NCBI GenBank assembly: GCA_018195615.1
Contig: JAGTPG010000002.1
Coordinates: forward strand, 5,077,501-5,141,500
Length of the DNA stretch: 64,000 bases
Origin: Streptomyces tuirus
GTDB taxonomy: Bacteria > Actinomycetota > Actinomycetes > Streptomycetales > Streptomycetaceae
Direction of reading: 5' to 3'
Shown here: piece after piece, positions 17,814-26,948 of the stretch
How positions within the stretch are numbered: position 1 is the first letter of the stretch
How the letters are laid out: every line of letters begins with the position of its first letter
Translations under genes and position numbers: made by a program
Notes under the pieces: generated by a model
Told to the model about the DNA's origin: nothing
Database searches by the model: none
What the model saw: only the letters and a program-made list of their open reading frames with translations

Positions 17814-19050
17814 TCGTCCACACCCTTCGCGAGAGGCCCGGTGTCCGTCCGCACCGGCAGCCCGGCCTCGACCAGGAAACCGCCCTCAGGGCCGGCCGAC
17901 CCGCAGCTCAGACGTCCGCCGAGCAGGTTCGCACGCTCGCGCATACCGCTCAACCCGTGTCCTGTCGTGGCGTGTTGGGGCCGGTCCGGGCCCGGACCGT
18001 CGTCGGCCACCCGTATCCGGACCTCGTCCTGTGCGTAGGTGAGAAGGATGTCCACCGTGGCGCCTCTCGCGTGGCGGCGGGCGTTCGTCAGGGCCTCCTG
18101 GATGATGCGGTAGGTGGTGAGTTCGAGGGTGGGCCCCAGCGTCGTGGGGCGGGTGCCCCGCGTGTGCAGGTGCACCGTTCCGCCGGCCTTGCGGTGGGCC
18201 CGCAGCAGGTCTTCGAGGGAGTCGAGCGTCGGCTGCGGTGCTACCGGTGCCGTTCCCTCGGCTCCGGTCCCGTCCGTACGCAGCACGCTCAGCAGCCGGC
18301 GCAGTTCGGACAGCGCCGAGCGGGCCGAGACGGCGATCTGCTGGAAGCCGTCGCGTGCGGCCGGGGACAGGTCGGGTGTCGTGTAGGTCGCGCTCTCCGC
18401 CTGGACCGCGATCACCGACACCGAGTGGGCGACGACGTCGTGCAACTCCCTTGCTATGGCCGCGCGTTCCGCCGCCGCCGCGTGCCTGCGCTCCATGGCG
18501 ATCAGTTCCCGCTGGGCCGCCTCGCGCGCCTGCCGGGACTCCTCCCGGCTGCGGAAGGCGTCCGCCACGCCGACGGTCGCCACCACACCCACGGCCAGGA
18601 CGAACGTCTCCGTGAAGTACGACAGCGACCCGTCGGCGCCGACGGCGGGAGCCCGGCCGTCGAGGTCGTACACGCCCATCGCCACATGGCCCACGTTGAC
18701 GAGGAACGAGCCGGTGATCGCCGCAGCGGAGAGCACCGCGGGGCGCAGGACGCGGTGCCGGGCGAGGGTGTAGAGGCCCATGACCCCCGCCACCGCCACC
18801 GCCAGCAGCAGCTCCGGCCGGAAGAGGAAGTTCAGCAGGGCCGCCGGCACCACCAGGAGCCCGACGCGGGGCTGCCGTTGCCGCCACAGCAGCGGGAGCA
18901 CCGCCACGGGCAAGGTCGCCAGCACGGTCGTCGAGGTGACGTGTGCGTGCAGGACCTCGGCCGCTGCCAGGGCGGCCGGCAGTGCTCCGCTGACGTACGG
19001 GTAGCGGGGGAGCGCGGCCAGGCGGTGGGGCGCAGGAGCGACTGACGCAT
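17810..19050 (-). CDS. Sensor histidine kinase (HisKA_3), partner of 17122
   Basis: A 413-residue membrane kinase of the NarX/DesK class. The N-terminal half has about four to five membrane segments (LATLPVAVLPLLW, AALLNFLF, LLLAVAVAGVMGLY, FVLAVGVVATVGV). The phosphoacceptor His is in AIARELHDVVAHSVSVIAVQ; the ATPase has the N box IIQEALTNARRHA and G box VADDGPGPD..GHGLSGMRER. The true start is likely ATG 19050 (MRQSLLRPTAW) joined by one missing base at 19015-19018 to ALPRYPYVSGALPAAL; the first start in the unbroken frame is GTG 18925. No extracytoplasmic sensor domain is visible, so it may sense the membrane. Confidence 0.88.
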
Positions 19051-19230
19051 CCCCACATTGTCGGCAGCCGCCGTCGGGCTCGCGTCACCGTACGGGTTGA
19101 CCCTGGCGCCGGACGAGTACCACGGGTCGACTCCCAGGATCGGAATCCGGTGTGACGCTTCTCGTCCGCCCGTTGCGAAGACTTGCCGGCAGTGAGCGAG
19201 TGCCGGCTGGTCATGGACGGGGGAGTGGGG

Positions 19231-20451
19231 ATGCCGAGGGCCCGGGAGAGTCTGCTCTGGTCCGGTTGCGCCGCGTTCGCGCTGGTGCTCTGTCTGGTGA
19301 CGACGATCGTCCCGCACCGGGTGTGGGGTGCCTGCGCCGTCGTGGGGTACGGGGGCGCGGCGCTCGTCGCCCGTCGCTCCGCACGGCCCTGGGCGAGCGC
19401 GGCGGCCGCCGTGGTCGGGGCGGGTGTCGTGCCGCTCGCGTTGCTGGTCGCCGACGGGGCACGGCAGATGGAGGTCACCGTCGTCGAACGGTCCGGTGTG
19501 CTGTTGCTGGACTCCGGCAGTCCCTACGTACCGAACCCTGCTGAACTGGCCGACTACAACCCGTACTTGCCCGGCATGGCGGTCTTCGGTCTGCCCCGGG
19601 CCGTCCTCGGTGACGTCACGCTCGCGGATGCCCGGCTGTGGTTCGCGCTGGTGTCGCTCGGGGCGATGGCGCTGTCCGCCGCCCTGTTGCGGCGCGACTC
19701 CCCGTCGCCTTCCCGCGACACCGCGCGGTCCCTCCTCTGGCCGGCCGCCACCCCGGCCGTGGCCCTCCCCCTGGCCGTCGGTGGCGTCGATCTCCCCGTC
19801 ATCGCCCTGATGTGTCTCGCGCTCACCCTCGCGGGCCGGGGGATTCCCGTCGCCGCCGGGCTCGCCCTGGGGGCCGCGGCAGCACTGAAGTGGACCGCCT
19901 GGCCCCTGCTCCCCGTCGCCCTCGCCCTGCTCGCCGGGACCGCGGGGCGCCGGGCCGCCGTACGGGCCGGTGCCGCGGCCGTCGCGTCGGCCGTACTCGC
20001 CGTGCTGCCGGTCGCGCTCGCGGACCCCGGTGCGTTCGCCGAGCACGTGCTGCTCTTCCCGCTCGGCGAGGCGGGCACCGGGTCCCCGGCGGCCAGTCCG
20101 CTGCCGGGGTACCTCCTGGCCGCCCATGTGCCAGGCGGATTCGCCCTCGCGGTGGGGGCGCTGGTGCTGAGCGCGGTCGTGATCGGTGTGTCGCTCGTGA
20201 CACGGCCGCCGCGCACCGCCGTCGCCGCGGCGGACCGGCTCGCGCTGGGCCTCGGCATCGCCATGTGCCTGCTCCCCGCCACCCGCTTCGGATACGTCGT
20301 CTACCCGTTGGTGCTGCTCGGCTGGTTCCGGCTCAGGCCGGTCGGCCGACGCACGGCCCGACCTGGAGATCCACCATGTCCCGCACCCTCGTCGTCAGCA
20401 ACGACTTCCCGCCCCGCCAGGGCGGCATCGAGACCTTCGTCCACGCCATGA
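19231..20451 (+). CDS. GT87-type integral membrane glycosyltransferase
   Basis: A polytopic membrane protein, about 406 residues with an estimated ten segments (LLWSGCAAFALVLCLVTTI, YLLAAHVPGGFALAVGALVLSAVVIGVSL and others). The first loop carries NPAELADYNPYLPGMAVFG, typical of DUF2029/GT87 polyprenyl-phosphate mannosyl- or arabinosyltransferases of actinobacteria, which add sugars outside the membrane. ATG 19231 has GGGGGAG at a good distance; ATG 19213 is an alternative. The open frame overlaps the next gene by 76 bases, so the end may be shifted by a further base error. It pairs with the GT4 gene at 20376. Confidence 0.75.
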   Translation: MPRARESLLWSGCAAFALVLCLVTTIVPHRVWGACAVVGYGGAALVARRSARPWASAAAAVVGAGVVPLALLVADGARQMEVTVVERSGVLLLDSGSPYVPNPAELADYNPYLPGMAVFGLPRAVLGDVTLADARLWFALVSLGAMALSAALLRRDSPSPSRDTARSLLWPAATPAVALPLAVGGVDLPVIALMCLALTLAGRGIPVAAGLALGAAAALKWTAWPLLPVALALLAGTAGRRAAVRAGAAAVASAVLAVLPVALADPGAFAEHVLLFPLGEAGTGSPAASPLPGYLLAAHVPGGFALAVGALVLSAVVIGVSLVTRPPRTAVAAADRLALGLGIAMCLLPATRFGYVVYPLVLLGWFRLRPVGRRTARPGDPPCPAPSSSATTSRPARAASRPSSTP

Positions 20452-21508
20452 CGGTCCGCTTCCCGGCCGACCGGGTCGTCGTCTACACCTCCGGCACGCC
20501 GGGCGACCGGGCCCACGACGCCCGGCTGCCGTTCCCGGTGGTGCGGGACCGCGCCCGCATGCTGCTGCCGACCCGGCGGGTGACCGCCCGGGCGGTGGAG
20601 CTGGCCCGCCGGTTCGACTGCGACAGCGTCTGGTTCGGGGCCGCCGCGCCGCTCGGGCTGATGGCGGGCGAGCTGCGCCGCCGTACGGGCGTGGAGCGGC
20701 TGGTCGCCACGACGCACGGGCACGAGGTGTGGTGGGCGCGCACGCCCGGCGCCCGCGCGCTGCTGCGCCGCGTCGGCGCCGAGGTGGACAGCGTCACGTA
20801 CCTCGGTCCGTACACCCGGGCGCGGATCGCCGCCGCCGTGGGACCGGAGGCGGCGGCGCGGATGCGGCGGCTGGCGCCCGGAGTCGACCCCGAGGTGTTC
20901 CGGGCCTCGGCGGCGGGCGCGGCCCGGGTGCGGGAGCGCTACGGCCTCGGTGACCGCCCGGTCGTGCTGTGTGCGGCGCGGCTCGTCCCCGCAAGGGGCA
21001 GGACACGCTGATACGGGCGTTGCGCCTGGTGCGCCGGCAGGTGCCGGACGCGGTGCTGCTGCTGGTCGGCGACGGGCCGTACGCGCGGACCCTGCGGCGG
21101 CTCGCGGCCGGGGAGGGGCCGGCTGGTGCGGTGGTCTTCGCGGGTGGTCGTCCGCACGACGACATGCCCGGTTTCTATGCCGCCGCGCAGGTGTTCGCCA
21201 TGCCGTGCCGGACGCGCAGGGCGGGCATGGAGGTGGAGGGCCTCGGGATCGTGTTCCTGGAGGCCGCCGCCGCGGGGCTGCCGGTCGTCGTCGGTGACTC
21301 GGGCGGTGCGCCGGACGCGGTGCGGGAGGGGGAGACCGGGTTCCTGGTCGACGGCCGTGACGTACGGGCGCTCGCCGACCGGCTCACGCTGCTGCTGCGC
21401 GATGCCGAACTGGCGCGGGGCATGGGCGGCAAGGGCCGGGAGTGGGTGCGGCGGGAATGGGGATGGGACAGGGCCCACGGACACCTGACGTCCCTGCTGC
21501 GGCCGTAG
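20376..21508 (+). CDS. GT4 glycosyltransferase, PimB-like mannosyltransferase, frameshifted
   Basis: A 377-residue GT-B enzyme. Residues 1-180 are the acceptor domain (TLVVSNDFPPRQGGIETFVHAM, TTHGHEVWWA). The donor domain has ARLVPRKGQDTLIRAL, LLVGDGPY, the EGLGIVFLEAAAAGLPVVVGDSGG motif with the two Glu of the EX7E pattern, and GETGFLVDG. This pattern matches the GDP-mannose-dependent phosphatidylinositol mannoside transferases of mycobacteria and Streptomyces (PimB and relatives); the substrate is inferred. The frame breaks in the C run 20987-20990. ATG 20376 has CTGGAG upstream. It overlaps the GT87 frame, so the two probably act on the same lipid-linked mannan. Confidence 0.85.
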
Positions 21509-21604
21509 ACACCGCCCCGGCCCGAGGCCGTTGAGCAGCAGGCTCCCGTCAGCAACCACCCGTGTGCCGGTGAGCGCCGACCCCCGTCAGGCAACCGCCT
21601 CCCG

Positions 21605-21772
21605 CCGGAGGCCGTCGAGCGGCAGGCCCCTGTCAGGCAACCCCGCCGCCGGAGGCCGTCGAGCGGCAGGCCCCTGTCGGGCAACCCCGCCGCCGGAGGC
21701 CGTCGAGCGGCAGGCCCCCGTCAGGCCCCCCGCCGGAGGCCGTTGAGCGTCAGGCCTGCTCGACCGCGCCCA
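21605..21772. repeat. Tandem 44-bp repeats between convergent genes
   Basis: Units beginning CCGGAGGCCGT at 21605, 21649, 21693 and 21733 give periods of 44, 44 and 40 bases; each holds CGAGCGGCAGGCCCC and CAGGCAACCCC. The fourth, diverged unit runs into the last codons and stop of the TetR gene, and a decayed copy is visible near 21525-21560. Copies 1-3 differ at one or two positions. They code for nothing on either strand. Confidence 0.85.
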
Positions 21773-22370
21773 CCATTCGCAGCGCCCGGTTGACCGTCTC
21801 CGGGAGGGACGGGCGCTCCTCGCCGTCGGACCGCAGGGCCCATTCCTCGACGCCGATGCGCATCGCGGTGTTCAGCACGCCCGCCTCCACCCGGACCGCG
21901 AGGTCGCCGGCGGGCCGGCCCGTGCGCTCGGCGATCATCGCGGCGAACGCCGCCTCCGCGTCGTAGTGCGCCTCCAGCCACACCGCGCGCAGCCCCGGTT
22001 CGTCACGGCACAGCCGCAGCAGGTCGCCCAGGGCGCGCAGGCGGGGTGTGGTGTCGTCGTCGTACCGGATGCTAAGGATCGCCTCGGCGAGGGAGTCGTG
22101 GTCGCCCGGGCACTCCCGCAGGCGGTCCGACAGCAGCTCCAGGCCCGTGGTGAGCAGGGGGCGGACGCACTCCTCCTTGGAGCGGAAGTAGCGCCACAGC
22201 GTGCGCGTGGACACCCCGGCGGCGGAGGCGATGTCCTCCGCGGTGACCGCCGCCACGCCCTTGGCGGCGAAGAGCCGGACCGCCTCTTCGGCGATCTCCA
22301 TACGCGTCTCGGCGCGCCGCCGCTCCGTCAGCGGTGGCCGCCCCGTGGCACCACCTGCTTGTCCGGCCAT
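21750..22370 (-). CDS. TetR/AcrR family transcriptional regulator
   Basis: A 206-residue repressor-type protein. Residues 14-65 form the HTH (ERRRAETRMEIAEEAVRLFAAKG, TAEDIASAAGVSTRTLWRYFRSKEE). The C-terminal ligand domain is divergent as usual. ATG 22370 has GGAGGGGCGC at an ideal distance. It is divergent from the SDR-BVMO-lactonase operon, across 166 bases containing an imperfect inverted repeat, and is the obvious candidate for its regulator. Its last codons lie in the fourth tandem repeat. Confidence 0.88.
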   Translation of the reverse strand: MAGQAGGATGRPPLTERRRAETRMEIAEEAVRLFAAKGVAAVTAEDIASAAGVSTRTLWRYFRSKEECVRPLLTTGLELLSDRLRECPGDHDSLAEAILSIRYDDDTTPRLRALGDLLRLCRDEPGLRAVWLEAHYDAEAAFAAMIAERTGRPAGDLAVRVEAGVLNTAMRIGVEEWALRSDGEERPSLPETVNRALRMVGAVEQA

Positions 22371-22402
22371 GCGCCCCTCCTCGACTTGCCGTGCTCACTC
22401 TA

Positions 22403-22435
22403 TTTTACGTCACGGCACGTCTGACTGGCGTGAAA
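22403..22435. promoter_or_regulatory. Imperfect inverted repeat, candidate TetR operator
   Basis: TTTTACGTCA (22403-22412) and TGGCGTGAAA (22426-22435) match as an inverted repeat at 8 of 10 positions across 13 bases, within 65 bases of the TetR start and 102 bases of the SDR start. Such spacing fits two TetR half-sites. It overlaps the most AT-rich part of the intergenic region, where the TetR promoter would lie. Confidence 0.4.
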
Positions 22436-22536
22436 CGACCTATTGGCACGCCGCGTCTTTATGTCGCGGTGAGCCAAAAACCAGTACTGTGCCGGGAAAC
22501 CGGGACACCGGTCAACGCGACGAGCGGAGGAGCGCC

Positions 22537-23316
22537 ATGGGTGCCACGGGTGCCACGGGTCTGTCGGGCAAGAGCGTCATCGTCACCGGAGCCGCCTCCG
22601 GCATCGGCCGCGCCGCCGCCCTGCGGTTCGCCGCGGAGGGAGCGAAGGTCGTGGTCGCCGACCTCAACGCGGAGGGCGCCAAGAGCGTCGTGGCCACCAT
22701 CGAGTCCGCGGGCGGAACGGCCGTCGCCGTCACGGGCGATCTGAGCGACAGCGCGGTGGTCGACGCGGTCGTGACCGCCGCGGCCGGCACCTTCGGCGGC
22801 ATCGATGTCCTGGTCAACAACGCGGGCGTCATGGACAGCATGTCCGCTGCCGTGGACGTCACCGACGCCGAGTGGGAGCGGGTCCTGCGGGTCAACCTCA
22901 CGGCGCCGTTCCTGCTCGCGCGGGCCGTCCTGCCGCACATGCTCGCGGCGGGCGGCGGCGCCATCGTCAACACCGCCTCCGAGGCGTCGCTGCGCGGCAG
23001 CGCGGCCGGGACGGCGTACACCGTCTCCAAGCACGGGGTCCTGGGACTCACCCGCTCCCTCGCGGTGATGTACCGGGAGCAGGGCATCCGCACCAACGCC
23101 ATAGCCCCGGGCGGCACGGCCACCGACATCACCGCCGACGTCCACATCGACCGGGAGGCGCACGGACCGTCCGTCGTCGGCCGGCACTTCGTCAACATGG
23201 GCCGCATCTGCGAGCCGGAGGAGCAGGCCGCCGCCATCGTCTACCTCGCCTCCGACGCGGCGAGCGGTGTCAACGGCGTCGTCCTGCCGGTGGACAACGC
23301 CTGGGCCGCCGTCTGA
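22537..23316 (+). CDS. SDR family NAD(P)-dependent oxidoreductase
   Basis: A 259-residue classical short-chain dehydrogenase, probably oxidising a secondary alcohol to a ketone. TGAASGIGR (residues 14-22) is the nucleotide-binding loop; VVADLN suggests NAD; NNAGV, the Ser in NTASEASLRGSAAGTAY and YTVSKHG supply the catalytic Asn-Ser-Tyr-Lys; IAPGGTATDI follows. ATG 22537 is preceded by GGAGGAGCGCC. It is the first gene of the operon with the Baeyer-Villiger monooxygenase (70 bases on) and the lactonase, which indicates its ketone product feeds that monooxygenase. Confidence 0.9.
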   Translation: MGATGATGLSGKSVIVTGAASGIGRAAALRFAAEGAKVVVADLNAEGAKSVVATIESAGGTAVAVTGDLSDSAVVDAVVTAAAGTFGGIDVLVNNAGVMDSMSAAVDVTDAEWERVLRVNLTAPFLLARAVLPHMLAAGGGAIVNTASEASLRGSAAGTAYTVSKHGVLGLTRSLAVMYREQGIRTNAIAPGGTATDITADVHIDREAHGPSVVGRHFVNMGRICEPEEQAAAIVYLASDAASGVNGVVLPVDNAWAAV

Positions 23317-23386
23317 CCGCCGCAGTCCCCCCGGAAGAGGCCCCTCGCGAGAAGTACCGAGAAGTACGAGAGGAAGAGGACACCCC

Positions 23387-25179
23387 ATGTCCACCCCCCA
23401 CACCCTGGACTTCGACCCGGACGCCCTGCGTGAGCGCTACCGGGCCGAGCGCGACCGGCGGATCCGGCCGGACGGCAACCGTCAGTACCGGCGCACCACC
23501 GGCGAGTTCGGCCACTTCGACGAGGATCCGCACGCCGAGCCCGACCGCGACCGGGAGCCCCTGCACGACCACGTCGAAGTGGCCGTCATCGGGGGCGGGT
23601 TCGGCGGCCTGCTGGCCGGTGCCCGGCTGCGGCAGGCCGGTCTGGAGGACGTCCGGATCATCGAGAAGGGCGGTGACTTCGGCGGCACCTGGTACTGGAA
23701 CCGGTATCCGGGGATCCACTGCGACATCGAGTCGTACGTCTACCTGCCGCTGCTGGAGGAGCTCGGCTACGTCCCGAAGTGGAAGTACGCGCCGGGCGAG
23801 GAGATCCGGGAGCACGCCCAGGCGATCGCACGGCACTTCGACCTCTACCGCGACGTCTGCTTCGGGACGCAGGCGACCGAACTCCGCTGGGCCGAGGACG
23901 AGTCCGCGTGGACCGTCGCGACCGACCGGGGCGACCGCATGACCGCCCGACACGTCGTCGTGGCCACCGGGCTGCTCAGCCAGCCCAAACTGCCCGGGAT
24001 CGAAGGCATCGAGACCTTCAAGGGGCACATGTTCCACACCAGCCGCTGGGACTACGCCTACACCGGCGGCGACGCCGACGGCGGACTGACGGGGCTGGCC
24101 GACAAGCGCGTCGCCCTCATCGGCACGGGCGCCACCGCCATCCAGGTCGTACCGCATCTCGGACGTGACGCCCGGCACCTGTACGTCTTCCAGCGCACTC
24201 CGTCCTCCGTGGACGTGCGCGGACAGCGCCCCACGGACCCCGAGTGGGCCCAGTCGCTCGAGCCCGGCTGGGCGCGGCGGCGCAGGGACAACTTCCTCGC
24301 GGTCGTCACGGGCCGCGGGGCCGGCGAGGACCTGGTGGCCGACGGCTGGACCAGCAGCGCCCGCCTGCAGCAGAAGCTCATCCCGACCGACGGCTACACC
24401 GGCATCCCGCCCGGGGAACGCGAACGCCTGGAGGAGATCGCCGACTTCCAGAAGATGAACGAGCTGCGGGCCCGGGTCGACGCCGTCGTCGACGATCCGG
24501 AGACCGCCGAGGCCCTCAAGCCCTGGTACCGCTACATGTGCAAGCGGCCCACCTTCAGCGACCAGTACCTGGAGACCTTCAACCGGCCGAACGTCACCCT
24601 CGTGGACACGGCCGACCACGGGGGAGTGGAGCGCGTCACCGAGCACGCCGTCGTGGTCGGCGGGGTGGAGTACGAGGTCGACTGCGTCATCTTCGGCACC
24701 GGCTTCGAGGTCGGCGTCTCCGGGCTGCTGTCCGGGCGGCTCCCCGCGTACGGCAGGGACGGCGTCGCCCTGCTGGACGCCTGGAAGCAGACCGGCCCGA
24801 GGACCCTGCACGGCTTCTACAGCCGGGGCTTTCCCAACCTGTTCATGCTCGGCTCGGTGCAGAGTGCCAGCTCCGTGAACTACGTCCACGTCCTGGACGA
24901 GCAGGCCACCCATGTCTCCGAGGTGATCGCCGAGGCGCGCAGACGGCAGGTGCGGTGCGTGGAGCCGACCGCCGAGGCGGAGGCCGCCTGGGGGCCGTGA
25001 TCCGGCAGAAGTCGGTGGACCTGTACAGGTTCCAGTCCGAGTGCACCCCCGGCTACTACAACGGCGAAGGCATGCCGAGGCCCCGCGGCGAGTCGTACGG
25101 CGACGGCCCGATCGCGTTCTACGAGCTGATCCGGCGCTGGCGCGCGGAGGGCGGCATGGACGAGGTGCTGGGCTCATGA
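23387..25179 (+). CDS. Baeyer-Villiger flavin monooxygenase, frameshifted near the end
   Basis: A 597-residue FAD- and NADPH-dependent enzyme that inserts oxygen next to a ketone to give an ester or lactone. It has GGGFGGLLAG (FAD Rossmann, residue about 68), GTWYWNRYPG, the family fingerprint FKGHMFHTSRWDY (FxGxxxHxxxWD), a second Rossmann motif GTGATAIQ for NADPH, and ATG motif VFGTGFEV-like IFGTGF. Length and the N-terminal extension match the large-ring and steroid-type subgroup (cyclododecanone, cyclopentadecanone, steroid monooxygenases) rather than the cyclohexanone type. The G run 24990-24994 lacks one base; repair gives AWGAVIRQKSVDLYRFQSEC and a stop that overlaps the lactonase start (ATGA). 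ATG 23387 has AGGAAGAGGA. Confidence 0.9.
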
Positions 25180-26801
25180 CGGGGCGTTCGAGCAGGTACG
25201 ACGCGAGTGGCGTGCGCGGCACCCGCCGGCAGGCCCGGCGCCTCAACTCCCCCAATCCGCTCCGGGGTTCCAACGGGGTGGCGTTCGGCCCCGACGGGCG
25301 GCTCTACGTCGCGCAGTTCCTCGCCGGGCAGATCAGCGCCGTGGACCCGGCCACCGGCGACGTGGAGGTGGTCGTACCGCTGGACGGGCCCGTCCGGTCG
25401 CCCGACGACCTGGCCTTCGGGGCGGACGGGTCGATGTACATCGCCGACCTGGTGCCCGGCCGGGTGTGGCGGCGCAGCCCCGAGGGCGCGTACGCGCTGG
25501 TCTCCGACGAGGTGAAGGTGCCCAACGGCATCACCTGCGTGGGCGACCGGCTCTTCGTCAACGAGATGCGGATGAACGGCCGGCTGCTGGAGCTCTTCCC
25601 GGAGGGCGGCGACCCGGTCGTCCTCACCGACGGGCTGGCCTTCGGCAACGCGATGCAGCTGGGCCCGGACGGCTGCCTCTACTACCCGCACATGATCAGC
25701 GGGCAGGTCTGGCGCATACCGCCCGACGGCGGTGTGGCCGAGGTCGTCGCCGAGGACGTGCACGACCCGGTCGCGGTCCGCTTCGACCAGGGCGGCGTCC
25801 TGCATGTGCTGTCGCGCGGTCCCGAGGGCATCGTCACCCGCGTCGACCTGCACGGCAGCGGCTCCCGCACGCTCGTCACCAGCGGGGTCGTGGGCCTGGA
25901 CAACGCCGCGTTCGACGCGGAGAACCGCATGTTCGTCTCCAGCTTCGCCAGCGGCGGTATCACGGAACTGCGCCCCGACGGCCGCACCCGCCCCGTCGTC
26001 CCGCGCGGCCTGGACGGGCCCTGGGGGGTGACGGTCGACCTGGGCGGCACGGTGTACGCGGCGGACCACTACCGCGTGGCCCGCCCGGAGGAGCCCGACG
26101 GCGGCGGGTCGGGCGACGTCACCACGGAGATCCTCCAGCCCTTCTTCCACGGCATCACCGCCGACGGCGGCCTCCTGCACACCACCTCGCAGTTCGGCAC
26201 CGTCCAGACCTACGACCCCGCCTCCGGCACCACCCGGACCAGGGCGACCGGCCTCGACCAGCCCCTGGGCCTCGCGGCCCGCGCGGACGGCACGCTCCTG
26301 GTCGCCGAGACGGGCGCGGGCCGCGTCATCGCCATCGACGGGACGGACACGGTCACGGTCGTGGCGGACGGCCTGGAACACCCGGTGGACGTGGCGCTCG
26401 ACGCCGGCGAACGCTGCTACGTCAGCGACGACCGGCGCGGAGCGGTACTGCGCCTGGACGACGGCGAGGCCGTGCCGGTCGCGGAGGACCTCGGCAGCCC
26501 CCAGGGGGTCGCGATCCACGGCGACGAACTCTTCACCGTGGACACCGGGCACCGCCGGCTCTGGTCGGTCTCCCTGACGACGGGCGCCACCCGCGTCGAG
26601 GCCGAAGACCTGGCAGTCGGCCTGCCACCGGGCACGAGGCCCCGCCAAGCCCCCGCCCTCTTCACCCACGGACTCCCCGGCCTGGCCCCCCGGTTCGCCG
26701 GCCTCGCCACCGCCCCGGACGGCTCGATCCTGCTGTCGGCCGACGGGGAGGGGACGGTGGTACGGCTGTCGCCGAGGCAGGCCCCGGGGAGTCCCGGGTA
26801 G
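25176..26801 (+). CDS. SMP-30/gluconolactonase-like beta-propeller protein
   Basis: A 541-residue protein built of about ten beta-propeller-type repeats in two halves (for example SNGVAFGPDGRLYVAQF, SPDDLAFGADGSMYIAD, DNAAFDAENRMFVSS, GPWGVTVDLGGTVYAAD, HPVDVALDAGERCYVSD). Such SMP-30/NHL proteins include calcium-dependent lactonases. It is translationally coupled to the monooxygenase (ATGA overlap), so hydrolysis of the lactone it makes is the likely role. It is nearly twice the normal single-propeller length (about 300), so it may hold two propellers. The first 25 residues are basic; there is no signal peptide. Confidence 0.8.
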   Translation: MTGRSSRYDASGVRGTRRQARRLNSPNPLRGSNGVAFGPDGRLYVAQFLAGQISAVDPATGDVEVVVPLDGPVRSPDDLAFGADGSMYIADLVPGRVWRRSPEGAYALVSDEVKVPNGITCVGDRLFVNEMRMNGRLLELFPEGGDPVVLTDGLAFGNAMQLGPDGCLYYPHMISGQVWRIPPDGGVAEVVAEDVHDPVAVRFDQGGVLHVLSRGPEGIVTRVDLHGSGSRTLVTSGVVGLDNAAFDAENRMFVSSFASGGITELRPDGRTRPVVPRGLDGPWGVTVDLGGTVYAADHYRVARPEEPDGGGSGDVTTEILQPFFHGITADGGLLHTTSQFGTVQTYDPASGTTRTRATGLDQPLGLAARADGTLLVAETGAGRVIAIDGTDTVTVVADGLEHPVDVALDAGERCYVSDDRRGAVLRLDDGEAVPVAEDLGSPQGVAIHGDELFTVDTGHRRLWSVSLTTGATRVEAEDLAVGLPPGTRPRQAPALFTHGLPGLAPRFAGLATAPDGSILLSADGEGTVVRLSPRQAPGSPG

Positions 26802-26821
26802 CTCCGGGTAGTCCCCGGGAC
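26791..26821 (+). terminator. Hairpin at the end of the lactonase operon
   Basis: GTCCCGGG (26791-26798) pairs with CCCGGGAC (26814-26821) across a 15-base loop that includes the stop codon at 26799-26801. It is a modest GC-rich hairpin placed where the TetR-controlled operon should end. Confidence 0.4.
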
Positions 26822-26948
26822 GGATCCCGCCGCCGCCTCGTACTGCGTTCTCAGTAGTCCGGATTGTCGGCAGCCGCACGACGACGGGACGGCCCGCTCG
26901 CGGAGAGCCTTGGCAGACGATCGACACCAGATGTGGAGACCTGCTGCC

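Noticed and set aside
21605..21772. 44-bp repeats as a CRISPR array
   Set aside because: No spacers, units adjoin directly, only four copies, and no cas genes.
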